A stretch of DNA of 13,782 nt from JBOGXF01 sp050694275 (lineage in GTDB: Bacteria; Actinomycetota; CADDZG01; WHSQ01): the NCBI GenBank assembly GCA_050694275.1, contig JBOGXF010000204.1, positions 1-13,782 on the forward strand. Reading direction: 5' to 3'. This document shows positions 1 to 6,629 of the stretch, piece after piece. Positions within the stretch are counted from its first letter, which is position 1. Each line of letters begins with the position of its first letter. The position numbers and the translations under genes are program-made. The notes beneath the pieces are model-generated. The model had not been told where the DNA came from. It saw nothing but the letters and a program-made list of their open reading frames with translations, and did not search any database.

Positions 1-392
1 GCGAGGATCTGGACCGCCAGCACCGCCGCGTTCTTGGCGTTGCCGATCCCGACCGTGGCCACCGGGACTCCGGGCGGCATCTGCACGCACGAGTAGAGCG
101 CGTCCGCGCCGGCCAGCGCCTCTTGATATAGCGGCACCCCGATCACCGGCAGCGTCGTGTGCGCCGCGACCACGCCGGGAAGATGCGCAGCCAGGCCGGC
201 TCCCGCGATGAGCACGCCGAGCCCGCGCTCGGCCGCGCCGGTCGCGTATTCGGCCACGCGCGTCGGCTTGCGGTGCGCAGACATCACCTCGATCTCGAAG
301 GGGACGTCGAAGCGATCCAGGACCGCGCCCGCCTTCTCCATGACCGGCATGTCGGAATCGCTCCCCATCACGATGCCCACCAACGGGTTCAC
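1..392 (-). CDS. purE: PurE, N5-carboxyaminoimidazole ribonucleotide mutase (C-terminus cut by window edge)
   Basis: PurE converts N5-CAIR to CAIR in cytosolic de novo purine synthesis and normally works with the ATP-dependent PurK. About 130 codons are visible, reading in order GSDSD (residues 11-15), SAHRKP, GAGLAAHLPG, then VQMPPGVPVATVGIGNAKNA near the edge. All are class I PurE signatures, and the class II pattern is absent. The start is the GTG at 390-392. It overlaps the purD stop as GTGA and has a strong GAGGAGG ribosome site at 400-406, seven bases upstream. Only the last 30 or so residues of the usual ~160 should be missing. purK is not in the window and could lie beyond position 1. 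The family call is secure; the mutase rather than carboxylase role is inferred from the class I motifs. Confidence 0.95.
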   Translation of the reverse strand, partial: MNPLVGIVMGSDSDMPVMEKAGAVLDRFDVPFEIEVMSAHRKPTRVAEYATGAAERGLGVLIAGAGLAAHLPGVVAAHTTLPVIGVPLYQEALAGADALYSCVQMPPGVPVATVGIGNAKNAAVLAVQIL

Positions 393-1675
393 AGCCTGGC
401 CTCCTCGGATAGTTCGGCGCGCAGCCCGATGTCCGACCGCAGATGCTTTCCCTCGAACTGAATTCTGGACGCAGCCTCGTAGGCGCGCTCGCGCGCCTCG
501 GAATAGGTCGTGCCCAGCGCGCTGACGGCAAGCACGCGTCCACCCGCGGTGACGAGGGCTCCGTCTTTCGTCGCCGTCCCGGCGTGAAAGACGACGACGC
601 CCGGCAGGCGCTCGGCCTCGGCCACGCCCTCGATCGGGACACCAGTCGCATGGGCGCCCGGATATCCGCCGGACGCGAGCACGACCGAGACACACGGCTC
701 GGGCGTCCATCGAGCCGTCGCGCCCGCCAGCTCGCCGACCGCGCCGGCACGGCAGAGCGCGCCCAGATCGGAGCGCAACCGTGGGACCAGAGCCTGTGTC
801 TCGGGATCTCCGAAGCGGGCGTTGAACTCGACCACTTTCGGGCCGTCGCCGGTCAGCGCAAGCCCGGCGTACAGCGCTCCGACGAACGGCGCCCCGGCCG
901 CGGCCGTCGCCCACACCATCGGCTCGATGATCTCCTCGGCGATGCGCGCGGCTACATCGGCCGGGCACGACGGAACCGGGCTGTAGGAGCCCATCCCGCC
1001 CGTGTTGGGTCCCTCGTCGTCGTCGTAGACGCGCTTGTAGTCCTGAGCCGGCTCGCACGCGACGACCGCATGCCCGTCGGTGAACGCGATCAGGGAGGCC
1101 TCTTCGCCGTCGAGAAACTCTTCGATGACGACGGTGCGTCCGGCCTCGCCGAACCGGCCCCCGACGAGACACTCCTGTATCGCCGAGACGGCGTCGGCAC
1201 GCGTCTCGGTGACGGTCACGCCCTTGCCCGCGGCGAGGCCATCGGCCTTCACGACGTAAGGGGGGCCGAGCTCGTCCATGAACTCGATCGCCGGCTCGAC
1301 GCTCGAAAACGATCGCCCCCGAGCGGTGGGGATCCCCGCCTCCAGCATCAGCTTCTTCGCATACGACTTCGATCCCTCGATACGCGCCGCGCCCCCTCCG
1401 GGGCCGAAGACCGCGCGCCCGTCGGCCCTGAGCGCATCCGCGACGCCCCCTACGAGCGGCGCCTCGGGTCCGATGACGACGAGTCCGGCGTCGAGATGTC
1501 TGGCGAGATCGACGACGGAGTCGGCCCGCTCGGGATCGATCGGCTCGACCGAAGCGAACGAGGCGATCCCGGGGTTGCCGGGAGCGGCGATGACTTCCGA
1601 CACCTCTTTGGAGCGCGCCAGCCCCCACGCGAGCGCGCTTTCGCGGCCCCCCGATCCGAGCACCAGCGTTCTCAC
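389..1675 (-). CDS. purD: PurD, phosphoribosylamine-glycine ligase (GAR synthetase)
   Basis: PurD joins glycine to phosphoribosylamine using ATP, the second step of purine synthesis. The protein is 428 residues, the usual length for a monofunctional PurD. Visible motifs are GSGGRES at 7-13 (N-terminal nucleotide-type fold), GPEAPLV at 69-75, VVKADGLAAGKGV at 141-153 (ATP-grasp lysine loop), PNTGGMG at 223-229 and EFNARFGDPETQ at 283-294 (metal and ATP site). The open frame continues upstream into purA. The GTG at 1673-1675 is chosen because it gives the conserved MRTLVLGSGG start, overlaps the purA stop as GTGA, and has GGGAGAG at 1682-1688 six bases away. It also overlaps purE by four bases at its end, so the three pur genes are probably translationally coupled. 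There is no PurM or PurN fusion. Confidence 0.97.
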   Translation of the reverse strand: MRTLVLGSGGRESALAWGLARSKEVSEVIAAPGNPGIASFASVEPIDPERADSVVDLARHLDAGLVVIGPEAPLVGGVADALRADGRAVFGPGGGAARIEGSKSYAKKLMLEAGIPTARGRSFSSVEPAIEFMDELGPPYVVKADGLAAGKGVTVTETRADAVSAIQECLVGGRFGEAGRTVVIEEFLDGEEASLIAFTDGHAVVACEPAQDYKRVYDDDEGPNTGGMGSYSPVPSCPADVAARIAEEIIEPMVWATAAAGAPFVGALYAGLALTGDGPKVVEFNARFGDPETQALVPRLRSDLGALCRAGAVGELAGATARWTPEPCVSVVLASGGYPGAHATGVPIEGVAEAERLPGVVVFHAGTATKDGALVTAGGRVLAVSALGTTYSEARERAYEAASRIQFEGKHLRSDIGLRAELSEEARL

Positions 1676-2958
1676 CGAGAGCTCTCCCGGATCGGCACGA
1701 TCTGGTCGCGGCCCGGGCCGACCGAGACCCACGAGATGAGCGTGCCGACGAGGCTCTCCAGAGTCTCCACGTAGGCGCGCGCCTCTTTGGGAAGGTCGTC
1801 GATGCTCCTGGCCCCCGTGATGTCGTCGCCGAAACCCGGCAGCTCCTCGTACACCGGGGTGCACTTGTTGAACACGGTCTGGTGGGCGGGAAACTCCTCG
1901 TAACGCTTGCCCTCATAGTCGTACGCGACGCACACTTTGATGCGCTCGAAACTGGCCAGGACGTCGAGCTTGGTGATGGTCAGCTCGGTGAGCGTGTTGA
2001 GCCTCGCCGCGTAGCGTGCGGCTACGGCATCGAACCACCCGCATCTGCGTTTTCGTCCGGTGGTCGTGCCGTATTCGGCGCCGGCCTCGACCAGGATCTC
2101 CGCGTCGGCGGGATCTGCTTCCGACGGGAACGGACCCGAGCCGACGCGCGTGCAGTAGGCCTTTGCGATTCCGATCGTGCGGTCTATGTCGCGGGGGCCA
2201 ACGCCGGCGCCGGCACAGGCCCCGCCCGCGATCGGATTCGACGATGTCACGAAGGGATAGGTACCGTGATCGAGATCGAGCATCGTGGCCTGAGCTCCCT
2301 CAAAGAGCACCGTGTGTCCATCGTCGAGAGCACGATGCAATATCGCAGAGGTGTCGGTGATGTGAGGCGCGAGTCGCTCACCGTACGCGAAGTACTCCTG
2401 CTCGATCTGACCCCGCTCGAGCGGAAGGCGCCCGTAAACGCGGGTCAACATCAGGTTCTTCTCTTTCAGGGCGACCTCGAGCTTGGCGGCGAAGATCTTC
2501 GGATCGAGAAGGTCCTGGGCGCGCAAGCCAATGCGTGATGCCTTGTCTGCATAGGTGGGTCCGATACCGCGCTTGGTGGTGCCGAGTCGGTTCTTTCCAA
2601 GATGCCGCTCCGTGACGCGATCGAGCTCGAGGTGGTACGGCATGATCAGGTGAGCATTACCCGACAGCAAGAGACGCGACGTATCGATCCCGCGGGCTTC
2701 CAGAGCCTCCATCTCCTCGATCAGGACGGCGGGATTGACCACCACTCCCGGCCCGATCACCGGCGTGCAATGCGGATAGAGGACACCCGTGGGCACCAGG
2801 TGCAGGGCGTAACGCTCGCCGCCGACGACGATCGTGTGGCCCGCGTTGTTTCCGCCCTGATAACGGACGACGAAGTCGGTGTGCTCGGCAAGGAGATCGG
2901 TGACTTTTCCCTTGCCCTCGTCGCCCCACTGGATGCCGACGAGGGCGATGCCAGGCAT
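1672..2958 (-). CDS. purA: PurA, adenylosuccinate synthetase
   Basis: PurA condenses IMP and aspartate with GTP hydrolysis to give adenylosuccinate, the first committed step to AMP. The 428 residues match the family length. QWGDEGKGK lies at 10-18 and NAGHT at 38-42, which puts the catalytic Asp13 and His41 at the same numbers as in E. coli. GTTKRGIGP lies at 126-134 (IMP-binding signature). FEGAQATMLDLDHGTYPF and TTTGRKRRCGWFD follow, as expected for the switch and IMP/GTP regions. The ATG at 2956-2958 is chosen from the conserved N-terminus; an upstream extension would run through the dodecin gene in another frame. The ribosome site is weak, but the dodecin stop is only eight bases upstream, so reinitiation from that gene is likely. 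The gene ends in a GTGA overlap with purD. Confidence 0.97.
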   Translation of the reverse strand: MPGIALVGIQWGDEGKGKVTDLLAEHTDFVVRYQGGNNAGHTIVVGGERYALHLVPTGVLYPHCTPVIGPGVVVNPAVLIEEMEALEARGIDTSRLLLSGNAHLIMPYHLELDRVTERHLGKNRLGTTKRGIGPTYADKASRIGLRAQDLLDPKIFAAKLEVALKEKNLMLTRVYGRLPLERGQIEQEYFAYGERLAPHITDTSAILHRALDDGHTVLFEGAQATMLDLDHGTYPFVTSSNPIAGGACAGAGVGPRDIDRTIGIAKAYCTRVGSGPFPSEADPADAEILVEAGAEYGTTTGRKRRCGWFDAVAARYAARLNTLTELTITKLDVLASFERIKVCVAYDYEGKRYEEFPAHQTVFNKCTPVYEELPGFGDDITGARSIDDLPKEARAYVETLESLVGTLISWVSVGPGRDQIVPIRESSR

Positions 2959-2966
2959 CGGTGAAA

Positions 2967-3170
2967 CTAACGCTCTATCCGGAACTTGATCCGGACGTGC
3001 GTCAGGTATTCGGCGATCTTTCCGTCGGCGACGTTGCACGAGGTCTCGAGCACATCCATGCCGGTGATCCCTCGAATCGTTCTCGCCGCCTCCTCGAGTG
3101 CTTGGTTCGCCGCGTCCCGCCACGACTCCGACGACACGCCGACCAGGTCAATCGTCTTGATCACGGCCAC
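2967..3170 (-). CDS. Dodecin family protein with altered flavin-site residues
   Basis: Dodecins are small proteins that form hollow 12-subunit shells, usually storing flavin and sometimes CoA. This one is 67 residues, the typical size. It begins MAVIKTIDLVG, followed by SSESWRDAANQALEEAARTI (the single helix) and two C-terminal strands ending in an IKFRIE pattern. The start is the GTG at 3168-3170, seven bases after AAAGAGGG (3178-3185); an upstream ATG is in another frame. Compared from memory with classical dodecins, the flavin-stacking Trp of the RNLRWFEV segment is Gly37 here, and the Gln after the conserved Tyr is Leu56. It may belong to a dodecin subgroup that binds something else; a calcium-binding dodecin is known in mycobacteria. 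It is the first gene of the purA-purD-purE cluster. The fold is secure, the ligand unknown. Confidence 0.88.
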   Translation of the reverse strand: MAVIKTIDLVGVSSESWRDAANQALEEAARTIRGITGMDVLETSCNVADGKIAEYLTHVRIKFRIER

Positions 3171-3217
3171 GGCGCATCCCTCTTTCGGGTCTAGATTCCG
3201 GTCCAGGTTGCTTGAGC

Positions 3218-3223
3218 ATCTTA
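3218..3223 (-). promoter_or_regulatory. Candidate -10 element (TAAGAT) for the dodecin-pur cluster
   Basis: TAAGAT fits the actinobacterial TANNNT -10 pattern and would give a transcript starting near 3211, with a leader of about 40 bases before the dodecin GTG. No convincing -35 hexamer is seen 16-19 bases upstream. A second match, TATTGT at 3278-3283, is possible. I see no PurR-like box. Confidence 0.3.
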
Positions 3224-3281
3224 CCGAGGGGCGGGACGCGGAACACTTCCGACGGCAAAGAGCCAGGCTGATGGTCCACAA

Positions 3282-3287
3282 TAGAAT
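3282..3287 (+). promoter_or_regulatory. Candidate -10 element (TAGAAT) for the zinc finger gene
   Basis: TAGAAT lies 28 bases before the ATG at 3316, so a transcript starting near 3294 would carry a short leader containing the ribosome site AAGGGGG (3305-3311). No good -35 is visible. It lies in the 145-base divergent region shared with the dodecin gene. Confidence 0.35.
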
Positions 3288-3315
3288 TCCTCGACGCTTG
3301 CACTAAGGGGGATTC

Positions 3316-3870
3316 ATGGAAATAGACAACGATCTCTTCAGGCTGCTGACGCTCATTCTGCTGGGCGTGGGGGTGATAGTGCTGCTCGTGATCGTCGTGA
3401 CGCTCGACAAAGTGCGCAAGGCGCTCGAGAGCAGGCCGGCGCCGCGCGAGACTGCGCAGGCCGCGCCCACACACGGTGGACTTCAGACGGAGGCTCCCGC
3501 GGCGCAGGTTGCCGCGGAGCCCGAACCGGCACCCTCGGCCGCCGCTCCCGCGGCGGCCGCCCAACCGGCGGCTCAGCCGGCCGCGACCACGCCTGCGGCG
3601 GAACCCGAGCCCCAGGAGCAGCCGTTCGAGCGCGACGGGCGCTGGTGGTACCGGAGAGGAGACGAGTTGCTCGTGTACGACGAGCAGGCCGGCCAGTGGG
3701 TCCCGGCGCCGACGCCGACACCCGGCGCGGCGGCCGCAGCTACCGGCGCACCGGCGGGCGCGACCGCGGAGCCGCAGGACTCGGGAGCGTTCTGGAAGTG
3801 CCCGACCTGCGGAGCGGTCAACGGCTCCACCGCAGAGTCTTGCCGCATGTGCTTCACGCCGCGTCCGTAG
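3316..3870 (+). CDS. Membrane-anchored protein with C-terminal RanBP2-type zinc finger
   Basis: I recognise no named family for the whole protein. It is 184 residues in four parts. Residues 10-30 form one strongly hydrophobic helix (LLTLILLGVGVIVLLVIVVTL). Residues 40-102 are a low-complexity Ala/Pro/Glu linker. A tryptophan-rich patch, RWWYRRGDELLVYDEQAGQW, spans 109-128. A short Ala/Pro linker then leads to a zinc finger at 160-179. The finger has W160, C162, C165, N169, C176 and C179, fitting W-x-C-x2-C-x3-N-x6-C-x2-C exactly. The cytoplasmic side is likely for the finger, from the Lys/Arg-rich segment after the helix. The ATG at 3316 follows AAGGGGG at 3305-3311. Its last 17 bases overlap the end of the opposing gene. 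A role as a membrane-tethered binding module is inference. Confidence 0.85.
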   Translation: MEIDNDLFRLLTLILLGVGVIVLLVIVVTLDKVRKALESRPAPRETAQAAPTHGGLQTEAPAAQVAAEPEPAPSAAAPAAAAQPAAQPAATTPAAEPEPQEQPFERDGRWWYRRGDELLVYDEQAGQWVPAPTPTPGAAAAATGAPAGATAEPQDSGAFWKCPTCGAVNGSTAESCRMCFTPRP

Positions 3871-4153
3871 GGCCCGCGTCCGCGATCACCCGCCTCAGCG
3901 CGGCGCCGCCGGGAAGCCGCGGGTCGCGTCCCAACGCAGCGCCGACGATCAGGTACAGCCACGCCACGGCTCCGGCGGCGGCGACGAAAGCTACCGCGCT
4001 CCGGCCGACGAGATCGGCGCCGTACAGGGCGGCCGGCCAGGCCACGCCGAGCGCGATCGACTGGAGGCCGTGGAAGCGCGCACGGCCGCTTCGACCTCTG
4101 AAGTAGGCGACAAGGCCCGTGACGGGAGGCAGCAGGTAGGCGAGGGCGGTCAC
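3854..4153 (-). CDS. Small DUF4870/Tic20-like membrane protein
   Basis: This 99-residue protein has three predicted membrane helices, near residues 2-18, 28-46 and 52-75. It resembles DUF4870-type proteins: a short first helix, a basic loop FRGRSGRARFHGLQS that in this family is often F-H-A-x-Q-S, and a final helix ending in a WLYLIVGAALGRDPRLPG pattern. The function of this family is not established. The start is the GTG at 4151-4153. It has no Shine-Dalgarno sequence but lies exactly six bases after TACTCT, so the mRNA is probably leaderless. Its 3' end overlaps the zinc finger gene by 17 bases on the opposite strand. It could look like an antisense shadow, but the hydrophobic pattern and family-like motifs argue that it is real. 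Confidence 0.8.
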   Translation of the reverse strand: MTALAYLLPPVTGLVAYFRGRSGRARFHGLQSIALGVAWPAALYGADLVGRSAVAFVAAAGAVAWLYLIVGAALGRDPRLPGGAALRRVIADAGPTDAA

Positions 4154-4159
4154 GAAAAG

Positions 4160-4165
4160 AGAGTA
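4160..4165 (-). promoter_or_regulatory. -10 element TACTCT placed for leaderless transcription
   Basis: TACTCT reads toward the GTG at 4151-4153 and ends six bases before it. A transcript start 6-7 bases after the -10 would fall on the start codon. No ribosome site is present. The same hexamer and spacing occur at 9082-9087. Confidence 0.5.
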
Positions 4166-4203
4166 TGTCGCGCGCCTCCTCCTCTCCGGGTAAAGATGAA
4201 CTG

Positions 4204-6204
4204 ATGGCCAATCGCCTGGCGCACGAGACGAGCCCCTATCTCCTCCAGCACAAGGACAATCCCGTCGACTGGTACCCGTGGGGGAGCGAGGCGCTCGAGC
4301 GCGCCCGGGAGGAGGACAAGCCGATCTTGCTCTCGATCGGCTACGCGGCCTGCCACTGGTGTCACGTGATGGAGCGGGAGTCGTTCGAGAATCCCGAGAC
4401 CGCGCGGGTCATGAACGAGGGGTTCGTGTGCATCAAGGTCGACCGTGAGGAGCGACCTGATCTCGATTCCATCTACATGGACGCGGTACAGGCGCTGTCG
4501 GGACACGGCGGCTGGCCGATGACCGTCTTCCTCACCCCCGAAGGAGCCCCGTTCTACGGCGGGACCTACTATCCGCCGGAAGATCGCCATGGCCTCCCGT
4601 CTTTCACCAAGCTGCTGAACGCCATCTCAGAGGCATGGCGAGAGCGCCGGGTGGACGTCGAGGCACAGGGCGAGCAGCTCGTTGGTCATCTCGGCGAGGC
4701 GGCCAAACTCGTCCCCTCGGACGATCCGATCTCCGACGAGGTCGTGCGCACCGCAAGAAAGGGATTGGAAACGAGTTTCGATCCCGAATTCGGCGGATTC
4801 GGTGGCGCGCCCAAGTTCCCCCAACCCATGACCATCGACTTTCTGCTGCGGCGCGCGGCTCAAGGCGATTCGGGGGCGAGCGAGATGGCGCGCCGCTCGC
4901 TCGACGCGATGGCTTCCGGTGGGATGTTCGATCAGCTCGCCGGAGGGTTCGCGCGGTACTCCGTCGACCGTCGGTGGGTCGTGCCTCACTTCGAGAAGAT
5001 GCTGTACGACAACGCCCAGCTTCTGCGCACCTACGCGCACGCCCACCTGCTCACGGGCGCCCCACGGTATCGCGAGGTGACCGAGATGACCGCCGCCTGG
5101 ATGCTCTCGGAGATGCGGGATCCGGCGGGCGGGTTCTGGTCATCGCTCGATGCGGACTCGGAGGGAGAAGAGGGCAGGTTCTACGTCTGGACGCTGGACG
5201 AGGTCAGAGACGTCACCGGATCGGACGCGGATGCGGCCACCGCTCACTGGGGGTTCTCCGAACAAGGCAACTTCGAGGGCAAGGACATCCCCGTCTACGC
5301 GGCCCCGCCGCCGGACATCGAGGCCACCGAGCGGGCCCGGGTGGCCCTGCTCGAGCGACGTGCGCAGCGGGTGCGACCGGAGACCGATTCGAAGGTCCTG
5401 GCCGGATGGAACGGGATGGCGGCCGCGGGGCTCGCGGACGCGGGGGTTGCTCTGGGCCACCCGGAATGGATCGACGCCGCCGAAAAGGCAATGCGGTTCG
5501 TCTTCGACACCATGCGCGTGGACGGTCGGCTCATGCGCTCGTACCGCGACGGCAAGATCACGAGCCTCGGCTACTGCGAGGACTACGCGCTCGCGCTCGA
5601 GGCCTGTCTCGCGCTCTACGAGGCGACGTTCGACCCCTACTGGCTCGACGAGGCCCGGTGGGCGGGGGATCAAGCCATCGACCTGTACCTCGACCAAGAG
5701 AAGGGTGGCTTCTTTACCACCGGACGCGACGCAGAGGCGCTCGTCACGCGCCCCAAGGATCTCTTCGACAACGCGGTTCCCGCAGCAAACTCGGTGCTCG
5801 CGTTGGAGCTTCAAAGGCTCGCCCTGTTCACCGGCAATGCCGAATACGAGGCGCATGCGCTCGGCGCGATGAGGCTGCTGCTGAGCGCGGTCGTTCGCTC
5901 TCCGGGTGGGTTCGGACGCATGCTGTCTGCGGTCGACTTCTATCTCGGCGATCCGCCCGAGATCGTCCTCATCGGCGACCCTGGTGACGATGCGCGACCC
6001 CTCGTGGAGGTCGTGCGGGGGCGGTTCATCCCGAACAAGATCGTGATCGCCACCGACCGCCCGGGTGAGCTCGGCGACCGGGTTCCCCTGGTCAAGGGGC
6101 GCGACCGGCTGAACGGAGCCGCAACCGCATACGTCTGTCATCGCGGGACGTGTCGTATGCCGGTCGATTCTGCCGGAGCGCTCGAGGAACAGCTGGCCCG
6201 GTGA
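4204..6204 (+). CDS. Thioredoxin-domain protein of the DUF255 / YyaL / SSP411 (SPATA20) family
   Basis: The 666 residues match the full length of this widespread family, whose biochemical role is still uncertain. Residues 1-165 are a thioredoxin-like DUF255 domain. It shows NRLAHETSPYLLQHKDNPVDW at the start, a redox-type CHWC at 50-53 within YAACHWCHVME, and GHGGWPMTVFLTPEG near 100-114. The rest is an (alpha/alpha)6-toroid domain like sugar epimerases and glucosidases, with VVPHFEKMLYDNAQLL, a KVLAGWNGM segment and GDPPEIVLIGD near the end. The ATG at 4204 is chosen over an in-frame ATG at 4165 because the family starts at MANRLAHETSPYL. No clear ribosome site is seen; AAAGAT lies six bases upstream. 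The stop overlaps the next gene as GTGA. The protein is cytosolic, with no signal peptide. Confidence 0.95.
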   Translation: MANRLAHETSPYLLQHKDNPVDWYPWGSEALERAREEDKPILLSIGYAACHWCHVMERESFENPETARVMNEGFVCIKVDREERPDLDSIYMDAVQALSGHGGWPMTVFLTPEGAPFYGGTYYPPEDRHGLPSFTKLLNAISEAWRERRVDVEAQGEQLVGHLGEAAKLVPSDDPISDEVVRTARKGLETSFDPEFGGFGGAPKFPQPMTIDFLLRRAAQGDSGASEMARRSLDAMASGGMFDQLAGGFARYSVDRRWVVPHFEKMLYDNAQLLRTYAHAHLLTGAPRYREVTEMTAAWMLSEMRDPAGGFWSSLDADSEGEEGRFYVWTLDEVRDVTGSDADAATAHWGFSEQGNFEGKDIPVYAAPPPDIEATERARVALLERRAQRVRPETDSKVLAGWNGMAAAGLADAGVALGHPEWIDAAEKAMRFVFDTMRVDGRLMRSYRDGKITSLGYCEDYALALEACLALYEATFDPYWLDEARWAGDQAIDLYLDQEKGGFFTTGRDAEALVTRPKDLFDNAVPAANSVLALELQRLALFTGNAEYEAHALGAMRLLLSAVVRSPGGFGRMLSAVDFYLGDPPEIVLIGDPGDDARPLVEVVRGRFIPNKIVIATDRPGELGDRVPLVKGRDRLNGAATAYVCHRGTCRMPVDSAGALEEQLAR

Positions 6205-6629
6205 AGGAGTCGGTCCGCATCAACCAGCGGCTCACGATCCCCGGATCAGAGATCAATTTCTCCTTCTCGCCGTCGGGGGGGCCCGGCGGACAGCACGCAA
6301 ACCGATCATCGACTCGCGTCGAGCTTTCCTGGGACGTGGCTCGCTCGGAAGTGCTCGGCCCCCGGCAACGCGCCCGGATCAAGGAACGGCTGGGACGTCG
6401 GATCGACGCGAACGGGGTGCTCCGGCTCACAAGCGACGCACACCGCTCGCAGCTCCGCAACCGAAAGGACGCGCTCGATCGCCTCGGCCGTCTCGTGGCG
6501 GACGCCCTGCGGCCGGTCAGGTCGCGCGTTCCGACCGCACCGAGCAAGGCCGCGAAGGAGAGTCGACTGCGGGCCAAGCGAAAGAGATCCGAAGTCAAGC
6601 GGCTGCGCGGCAGGCCGATCTCAGAATGA
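6201..6629 (+). CDS. arfB: ArfB-type peptidyl-tRNA hydrolase (ribosome rescue factor, YaeJ family)
   Basis: ArfB frees ribosomes stalled on mRNAs without a stop codon by hydrolysing the peptidyl-tRNA. The protein is 142 residues, about the usual length. It has the catalytic SGGPGGQHANRSSTRVEL block with GGQ at 29-31. A conserved LTSDAHRSQLRNR stretch follows, then a very basic tail (KAAKESRLRAKRKRSEVKR) that in this family enters the empty mRNA channel. There is no codon-recognition domain, so it is not a class I release factor. The start is the GTG at 6201-6203, overlapping the upstream stop as GTGA; an in-frame ATG at 6150 would add 17 residues not found in the family. Translation is probably coupled to the DUF255 gene. 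The 3' end overlaps the opposing gene by nine bases. Confidence 0.93.
   Translation: MKESVRINQRLTIPGSEINFSFSPSGGPGGQHANRSSTRVELSWDVARSEVLGPRQRARIKERLGRRIDANGVLRLTSDAHRSQLRNRKDALDRLGRLVADALRPVRSRVPTAPSKAAKESRLRAKRKRSEVKRLRGRPISE

Noticed and set aside
443..1774. Long plus-strand open frame of 443 codons
   Set aside because: It is antisense to purD, has an Arg/Asp/Gly-rich composition typical of high-GC shadow frames, and shows no family motif.
1882..2538. 218-codon plus-strand frame opposite purA
   Set aside because: purA is conserved along its full length on the other strand, so this is a shadow frame.
2959..3123. Upstream extension of purA by 55 codons
   Set aside because: The extra residues run through the dodecin gene in another frame and do not match PurA, which starts at MPGIALVGIQWGDEGKGK here.
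3490..3620. GC-rich repeated Ala/Pro codons that look like a DNA repeat
   Set aside because: The repeats are irregular and explained by the low-complexity protein linker; there are no clean repeat units.
4165..4203. Earlier ATG start for the DUF255 protein
   Set aside because: Family members start at the MANRLAHETSPYL position, and the earlier ATG lies on the -10 box of the divergent gene.
4635..5987. 450-codon plus-strand frame inside the DUF255 gene
   Set aside because: It overlaps a gene with strong family motifs in another frame and is arginine/glycine-rich without domains.
5140..6141. 333-codon minus-strand frame opposite the DUF255 gene
   Set aside because: Shadow of codon bias on the coding strand; no recognisable motif and no start signal.
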